From positions 21,042-85,041 of the forward strand of contig KL197784.1 of the NCBI GenBank assembly GCA_000697665.1: a DNA stretch of 64,000 nt. Reading direction: 5' to 3'. Positions within the stretch are counted from its first letter, which is position 1. Every line of letters starts with the position of its first letter. Position numbers and translations under genes: made by a program. Positions 57,906-64,000 of this stretch are shown one piece after another. The notes under the pieces were generated by a model, which searched no databases, was not told where the DNA came from, and saw only the letters and a program-made list of their open reading frames with translations. The DNA comes from Jaapia argillacea MUCL 33604 (taxonomy: Eukaryota; Basidiomycota; Agaricomycetes; Jaapiales; Jaapiaceae).

Positions 57906-60121
57906 GTATTGTTTCAGGGTGGCCTGTCACACGAGCAACATTGCTGATGCCAGCACAATCTTCCCCGCTCGCATCAACAGTGTGGCTGTGCTGACTGGAA
58001 CACAGTGTTGCCCTGATGGCGTGACAAAAACCCGTAGAACCATGTAAGTCATTCACACTTATTCCTGTTGGAATGGGCCATACTCAAGAAATACCACAGG
58101 TTTCCAAGAGCATGAAGGAGGGAAGTTCTCATGCACAGTGTATGAGCCTTACCATGGCAGGAAGCTCATTGGTTGGCTGGCTTTGCCAGGACACCTCCAG
58201 AGTGACAATCACACATCCTCCCTCCGTTCTAGTCTGCGTGCACAGGAGGAGCACACTGCAGAATTGGCCAGGGAAGAACAACTCCATGCTGAGTGGTCCG
58301 AGGCCTTTTTGGCGTTGTGGTCAGCACCGGTGGACCCTCCAACATCATCTCAGAATGATGGTTACCCTCATGATCTCCCCAGCTACCATTTTGATGATGA
58401 TGTCTTAATATCACTTGGGGATGCCCCGGCATCAAGTGCAACACTGGTGATGGCTGACAAATACAGACAGTTCCAGCTCGGGACGGCCATGCACCTGGCA
58501 AAGTCTCTCGGAATTGGCCATAGAACACTCTCAACATTACTGGAGTTTGGAGATGAGGAATTGGTTGACAGCACCACGACCAATGTGATGCAGAATGCAG
58601 GTATGCACTCTCTCAAATGTTTGTTGACTGGTCCACCTCTCAACATCCACAGATCTTGGTGACGATCCCGATGGAGATGAAATCCATGCCCAACATTTCG
58701 GCTTTCAGACCAGCTCTCCTCCGAGCTGTTCTGAAGAATGGTTCCCATATGCCAACAAAACTGTAAGTTTTGGCTTTCCCTGCTCGCAGATCACAGACTG
58801 ATAATTCTGAATTAGCTCTTCCTTCTAGACACTCTCGATAACCTTCCTCTGTTATGAATATCAGATGCCCTCATGCATATGATCCTTTGGGTTCTACGCG
58901 AGGCTGGTGCCAAGAATGTTCCATCTTTCAAAGCACTCCACAAAATGCAAGATGGCCTCCGAAAGGATTAAGAATCACACCGCGCTATGCCTAGTTTCAT
59001 TTTCTTGTTATCTCGACACTCCTCGCGAATATCTGATCCTTCCATATATGGATCATCAAGTGCTACAATCGTATTCCTCCTGAATACAAGGGACGGATAC
59101 ATATCCCTTCGATATCTCTCTAATACATCCTCAATCATCGACACTTCGACCTCTCACTACCTCGATACTCCACCTTCCTATGCGACCTGGGCCATGAACT
59201 ACAGACCCCTATGTCTCTGACTCACTCGTACATCAGACCATCGACTGTGGACTACGGACTATGGACTCCTATCCTTCTGACTCACTTCGACTCATGCTTA
59301 TTGTTGTCTTACTACTGTCTTACTACTGTCTTACTCATCCTCGCTACGGACTACGGACTGTGCTTCGTCTTAGTATAAATACTTCCTTGTACTCGCTAGT
59401 ATTCCCCATCTTGTTCACTTTGTCAATATAGATCGTTATCTTTATTCACATCGTCCCAACCTGGTCCCTGTCTGATCATCTGTCTGGAAACCTCTGATAG
59501 TCTCTCATCCTCTCGTTGTTCTACTTCTGTGGCTGTAGCCTAGGTATCATCAGAGAAGTATCAAGTCTTTCATCGTATACTTTGTTGAAGTAACGATCTT
59601 AACAATTTGAGCATCAAAACTATCAAGTTTGAGTCAGTGCTTGGTAACATCTTTTACATGAATGATATCACTGCCATCATCGCTAAAGTGAGTAGATTTG
59701 CTTGCTCATCATTGTCCCCTGATTCTGAGACAAGACCAGGACTACAGCAACCCCCTCATCCAACCCCATATTATCCGCTATCTGCAATGACTGATGGTGT
59801 GGTTTTGGAGATCTGGCATGGTGAAAAGTTATGTAAAGAGGTGCCTCTCCACCAGCTCTGTCCTCACTACATCAACGAGAGTGGAAAGACATATTTTGTG
59901 GATGAATTTGCACGGTTGAGGAATGGGCAGTTTATCATCCCAAAGAGGTGGAGACAGCAGGAAAATGATGAGTATATCGCTGATGGTTTTGCTGTCATCT
60001 GTATCTCGAACAAAAGCCAGGCCATTTACCATGTGGACCACGAGAACGAGCTCGTATTTAAGGCAAAAGACCTAGCATCCAATTTTCTGGATCTTCTCGA
60101 GCAATCACTGCTTCCATGCTG
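57906..60121 (+). pseudogene. Agaricomycete multi-copy hypothetical protein, split by an LTR
   Basis: Exons with clear GT-AG introns: about 57906-58043, 58100-58600, 58653-58762, 58816-58968, then resuming at 59605 after an LTR. Read-outs in order: FPARINSVAVLTGTQCC; SCTVYEPYHGRKLIGWL; WSEAFLALWSAPVDPP; EEWFPYANKT; LFLLDTLDNLP then TGA; LMHMILWVLREAGAKNVPSF; MQDGLRKD. After the LTR: FESVLGNIFYMND and then EIWHGEKLCKEVPLHQLCPH, TYFVDEFARLRNGQFIIPKR, LDLLEQSLLP. This matches my memory of the N-terminal part of a very abundant, uncharacterised Agaricomycete family; the remainder is missing where a family A LTR begins (about 60165). The family's function is unknown; abundance suggests mobile-element linkage. 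Confidence 0.6.
58970..59604 (+). mobile_element. LTR (family B variant) inserted in a gene
   Basis: The segment 59220-59604 aligns with the other family B LTRs (CTACGGACTACGGACT, CATCTTGTTCACTTTGTCAATA, end CTTAACA). The left end is degenerate around 58966-58975 (AAGAATCAC...TAGTTTCATTTTC), and an extra 240 bp or so lies before the shared part. No clean TSD, but the host gene resumes immediately after 59604. Confidence 0.7.
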
Positions 60122-60164
60122 CGATGGTATGTTTGACTCTCAATCAAAAAGACTTGCAGTTGAC

Positions 60165-60494
60165 ATTGATCTCTGTTTCATTGTTCTGTTCATCGTCATT
60201 GTTCTGAACCTTAACTCACTCACCATTGTCTCCAGACATTGTCTCGTTTGTTATTGTCTATAGTACATTGTTTGATATTCCATTGTTCCTGTAGTATATA
60301 AGGACACCTAGCTACTTTGTATTCGGTAGCTTGTCCACTTGAACAATACAGTGCTTTAGTTGTATCCTTCAACCGGTTCGCTCATTCTCGTCATCCTCTA
60401 TTGCCTCAAGATTGTAGCCTGAGTACTAGTTAGCAAGAAGTACCTGAGAGACTTACAAGCTCTTACCAACCCTACTCACTCTACAATACCAACA
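60165..60494 (+). repeat. 5'-truncated LTR (family A) before the gypsy fragment
   Basis: Matches the 3' half of family A LTRs (TATATAAGGACACC, a block containing CTTGTCCACTTGAACAATAC, CTGAGTACTAGTTAGCAAG) and ends near CCAACA at 60494. Position directly upstream of a gypsy gag suggests it is that element's 5' LTR, which would make family A a gypsy LTR. Confidence 0.65.
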
Positions 60495-60984
60495 CGGTCA
60501 GGATCTGCGATCATACCACCCACATGCCCCGTACACATCCAGTTCATCATCCTCTTCCTACAATTCCTCAGTAACATACTCATCAACTTCGCATCACGAC
60601 TCGATCAGTACCTATGAGAAATCCGACGGAAGTATGACGAACGCAGCAACTGGTAAAACTGGCTCCGATCAAAGCCATTATCGCCGCCGTACTCAACCTT
60701 CTAGCCTATAAACTTTACCGACTAGCTGAGAAGCTACAACCCCGACCACAGGAAATTTATCCAGAGACATATTGGTCTCAAGATTCCCTATCACAGATCA
60801 ATTAGCCAATAACTACTACCTCCGAAATCCTAATCATTCCGTATTTCCTTATCCATATGGTATCAGAAATTCTTGATATAATCATCAACCTCTTAATCAG
60901 ACTCCGTAACATCCTTGCAATCCTTCACGAATATTCATAATCAGTCACCATCACGGAACCCACACAAGAAGAACCGCTACCAAA

Positions 60985-62394
60985 CCTTAGAACAGCCACC
61001 GCTGAAGAAGTTCGAAGAGCTGCCAGAGGACAATTCTATACTGTACAATACGACCCATCAAGCAGTAATCTATATTGAAGTGATGGAAAACTCTGTATTT
61101 GGGACATTGACAAAAGAGAATTCTAAGTTGGGAGCAGTGCAACCCATCCATACCATCCAGACTTTCCCACCTATGTCAATTGGGAACAAGAACACCTTAG
61201 AGCATTCCAACCACAGGAACCGGAACCCATATCAATTACATCCCCACATTCAGGAACTTTCTCACCACCAACAGAATCACTCGCTTCACTATCAGAAGTT
61301 TTACCCTATCATAATCCCTTGTTCAAGGCACCCGAAGACACTGACTCAGAGAAGGAAGAAGATCAGGTTGATCCTCAAGAAGACAAACCTATAGAAGCCG
61401 AACATCCCTTCACAAATCCAGCTAATCCTCTCGATCCAGTCGTATTCCAACCTCAACAACCACCTTCTCCACCTGCACCAACACCGAATCCTCCACCACC
61501 ACCGCCTGTCATCATGACTACCCCCACACCCAAAGGACCCAAACTTGCCACACCAACTCCATTCACAGGAGATCGCCAAAAGACCAATAAATTCTTATCA
61601 GAAGTCAAACTCATACTTGGCGCCAATAAAGGAGATTTCCCAGATGAATGGTCCAAAGTCGCCTATAGTCTGTCTTTCATGAAAGAAGGCACAGCAGGGT
61701 CATGGGCAATGCAGTTACTAGAAGAAATAGATGCACAGAAGGCATTGGCAATAATGATAAGGGATAGTTGGAAGGAATTCGCCAATCCCTGAAGGAAGCA
61801 TTTGGCGAACTAGACAGAGGAGCCACGGCTAGAATGCAAATCCAGAACCTCCATCAAGGTCACACAACTGTAGATCAATACGTTGCCAAATTTGAAGACC
61901 TCGCTTGTCATACCAAATTCGATGATCTAGCCTTATGGGAATACCTCAAACGAGGACTCAGTTGGGACATCCTCAAAGTCCTCGTACACCTTACCATACC
62001 ACCAACCACATTCACCGAATTTAAAACTGCCGCTATCCGAGAAGACCTACATCGTGAACAAGCCTGGAACGAAGAATCCTGGTGATTTTGGAAATCCAAA
62101 CCTATCTATCCCAACACACACGAATATTCCCCATCCTACAATCGAAGTCATCAGTCCACCTCCCTTGATATGGGTGTACCCATGGATGTGGATGCCGCAA
62201 GATTTAAACAATCAGAAACAACAGGACGATTCAGGAAACTTACAGATACCAAAAGGAAGTCACTCAGAGAGAAAGGAGCCTGCTTCCACTGCTGTAAACC
62301 AGGACACTTCTCCAACCGATGTCCACTGAAGAAAGGAGGACAAGGGAGATTTCCTAATAGATTCCAGGCCGCTAAATGGAACAGCAGACAATGA
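60985..62394 (+). pseudogene. Gypsy gag (deleted element)
   Basis: Leader with a QFYTVQYDPSS stretch (about 61030), WEQEHLRAFQPQEPEPI, then a Pro-rich linker and the gag core TPTPFTGDRQKTNKFL, EWSKVAYSLSFMKEGTAGSW (61319-61792). A frameshift at about 61780 leads to LKEAFGELDRGATARMQIQN and KFDDLALWEYLKRGLSWDIL (to 62085), and a second to the CCHC knuckle CFHCCKPGHFSNRC (about 62281-62322). Stops and frameshifts prevent a full-length product. Confidence 0.8.
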
Positions 62395-62445
62395 GAAGGG
62401 GGAAGTCATTCAGGGAATGAAAGCACACCTTTCCAAATTGGGTTT

Positions 62446-62950
62446 TTGAAATACCTTCCATCGGTGGGGAATGAGAAGGTGAACGGATGTTTCTCCCAGA
62501 ATCATAACAGATATACGATTTTGGACATTCCGGACTCTATCAACATATCCACACTCAGGAATTCAGGAACTCCTTCATTGCGGATTCAGGTGGAATTTAT
62601 TGGGAGAAACAAAACCGCCACAACAGAAGCTCTAATTGACAGTGGAGCTACAGGAAATTTAATCAGCTACAAATACGCACTCAAGAAACAAATGCAAGGA
62701 TGCATGCATCCTATCCAGATATACACCGATCACAAGAACCTCGAGTACTTCTGAAATGCACAACAACTAAGCCGCAGACAGGCCTGATGGGCCCAATTTT
62801 TGACAAGATTCAAATTCAATTTGATTCACAAACCTGGGAAGACAAACAGATCTGATGGTCTTTTGAGACGACAAGACCATAAGGAGGGGGTGGATTCAGA
62901 CAATTCAGACAGAATACTATTAGGCCCCAATCTTTTCACAAAAACAATCA
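62446..62950 (+). pseudogene. Gypsy protease joined to RNase H by deletion
   Basis: Protease motif ALIDSGATGNLIS at about 62628 is followed after a few residues by IQIYTDHKNLEYF (62717-62752), the end of RNase H, then TGA, NAQQLSRRQA, TGA, WAQFLTRF and HKPGKTNRSDGLLRRQD. Intact gypsy elements have about 1.5 kb of RT and RNase H between these motifs, so that segment has been lost. Both TGA codons stand at conserved Arg positions. Confidence 0.8.
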
Positions 62951-63152
62951 ATCTTACAGGTTGAGGAAACACCTCAACCCACTCCCCCATACTAGCACAA
63001 CAAGTTCAAATTGCCATCAGAGCAGCTGTCACGACATTAGAAGGTGATTTAGGACTCAAAGAGGAAATTCAGAACCACACAGAACTCAATGAATCAGTCA
63101 CAAGGCTGGGAAGAAGAATAAATCTGATTGTTTCTCAAGATGATTCAACCTA

Positions 63153-63670
63153 AGGAGGGGGTAGAAACCGACAATAAGGATTGAATCCTTTTAGGACCCC
63201 AACTTTTTCAATCTTCATCTGCACCTTTTCACCTTCCATCGGTGCCAAAGCACTCTTTTGCGTATGTCCAACCAGTCGAGGGGCAGCAACGACAGGAGTC
63301 CCCTCAGTCACCAAGCAAATGAGGATGCAAGTTCAGGGCAATCATGCTTTGCCCCACCTCAATCAGATCAAAGAAGACCACACCATATGACAACCACTTG
63401 GTACGGACACCATACCAACTGAGACACAGGACCCTGAAACTGACCGAGTCGATCCTCAAGAAGGCAAACCTAGAGAAGTTGTGAACCCATCCAATCCTCT
63501 TGGTCCAGTTGCATTCCAGGCTCAATGACCGCCTTCACCCCCTACACCACCACCAAATCCTCCACAGCCACTGCCTATCATCATCATGACCCCCGCGCTC
63601 AAAGGACCAAAACTCCCCTCACCAACTCCTTTGGAGATTGCTAATAGATCACTTCCCACCAACAACAGAA
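63153..63670 (+). repeat. Second gypsy-like fragment with gag start
   Basis: Repeats the GGAGGGGGT...TTAGG.CCCC junction seen at 62884 and then returns to gag leader-like sequence (DRVDPQEGKPREVVNPSNPLG, PPPNPPQPLP, TPALKGPKLPSPTP), homologous to 61319-61560. It is cut off before the gag core. This looks like a rearranged or tandem remnant of the same family. Confidence 0.6.
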
Positions 63671-64000
63671 CTACAGTGAACAGAACTCTACTCCTCAAAC
63701 TACTGGTATCATCTTGTCATAAATGAAACAGATTCACTACTGCAGACTTAATACTCTCCACAGGGACAGAACAAATGGCTATCCCAGACAAAAGTTACTT
63801 TGTCCTTCTCCAACCCTAACCACCACTAAGGCTAACCCAAACCACCTAACCTTCCCCTAACCTACCTGGGAGGTATAGGTATCTATCCAGGTATCTATTC
63901 CACCATAGGTATTATTCCACTGGTGTATTATACTCGGAGGTGGAATGGAATCTGGGGCCCAATTCCACTAAGTATATAGATAGGTATCTATTCCACCATA
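63671..64000. repeat. Short direct repeats at the right edge
   Basis: GGTATCTATTCCACCATA occurs at 63890-63907 and again at 63983-64000, with inverted ATTCCAC/GTGGAAT motifs between them (GAGGTGGAATGGAATC near 63936). It may be the start of a further element that continues outside the window. No gene seen. Confidence 0.5.

Larger units (their letters stand above)
60495..63150 (+). mobile_element. Internally deleted Ty3/gypsy element
   Basis: After the LTR comes a leader, gag, an aspartic-protease motif, then directly the end of RNase H, with no reverse transcriptase between. It ends at a purine-rich AAGGAGGGGGT. No integrase is present. The element is therefore a deletion derivative that could only move with help from a complete relative. 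Confidence 0.75.

Noticed and set aside
58850-59604. TGTTATGAATATC at 58850 taken as the start of the family B LTR
   Set aside because: The sequence around it is an exon of the host gene (LLDTLDNLP...MILWVLREAG), and no TSD matches the 3' end at 59604.
63800-63870. CCCTAACC-like motifs suggesting telomere repeat
   Set aside because: Only scattered, irregular CCTAAC units; no tandem TTAGGG/CCCTAA array.
1-64000. CRISPR arrays, rRNA and tRNA genes
   Set aside because: No regularly spaced repeats, rRNA-like sequence or cloverleaf candidates found by eye; a tRNAscan run was not possible.

Overview
The window looks like transposon-rich chromosomal DNA of a filamentous basidiomycete, most likely an Agaricomycete. 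The reasons are short 50-70 bp spliceosomal introns, LTR retrotransposons of Ty3/gypsy chromovirus and Ty1/copia type, a LINE with APE endonuclease and RNase H, a basidiomycete-type tyrosine recombinase, and a C2H2/OrsD-like plus RecQ-type helicase gene. The genus is not determined.

Layout. 1-8.8 kb is CpG-poor repeat-derived DNA: a copia LTR copy at the left edge, a 545 bp polypurine tract, a solo LTR with a perfect target-site duplication (TSD), and a truncated LTR carrying a MITE-like insertion. 8.8-27 kb is CpG-rich and holds the best genes. On the minus strand an Spt5/KOW-type gene can be spliced into one complete frame (11683-14604); a decayed 3' copy of it lies at 9.3-9.8 kb and a frameshifted Pho80/PCL-like cyclin relic lies between them. 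On the plus strand a large zinc-finger/RecQ-helicase gene runs 20149-26249 and carries one in-frame TGA.

27.1-47.3 kb is one 20 kb nest of transposons. A minus-strand LINE is the host. It was hit by a full-length gypsy element (27550-35578, TSD CATTC), a full-length copia element (35862-41372, TSD GTAGC) and a solo LTR (46166-46554, TSD ACTGT). The copia element carries its own solo-LTR insertion (39493-39927, TSD TGGAT). Each insertion was confirmed by matching TSDs, and LINE or copia reading frames resume across the junctions.

47.3-60.2 kb is decayed genic DNA with introns still recognisable: a TATA-binding protein copy, a SAP-domain gene divergent from a tyrosine-recombinase gene, and a second divergent pair of unnamed families, both members of which contain LTR insertions. 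60.2-64 kb is an internally deleted gypsy element (protease joined to RNase H) followed by a second gag-like fragment.

The unifying signal is loss of CpG to TpG/CpA. It explains most visible nonsense codons (CGA to TGA), Arg to Cys/Trp/Gln changes in the TBP and recombinase copies, and most differences between paired LTRs. This points to methylation-linked silencing of the repeat compartment, while the 8.8-27 kb block has largely escaped. No CRISPR array, rRNA or tRNA gene was seen by eye.
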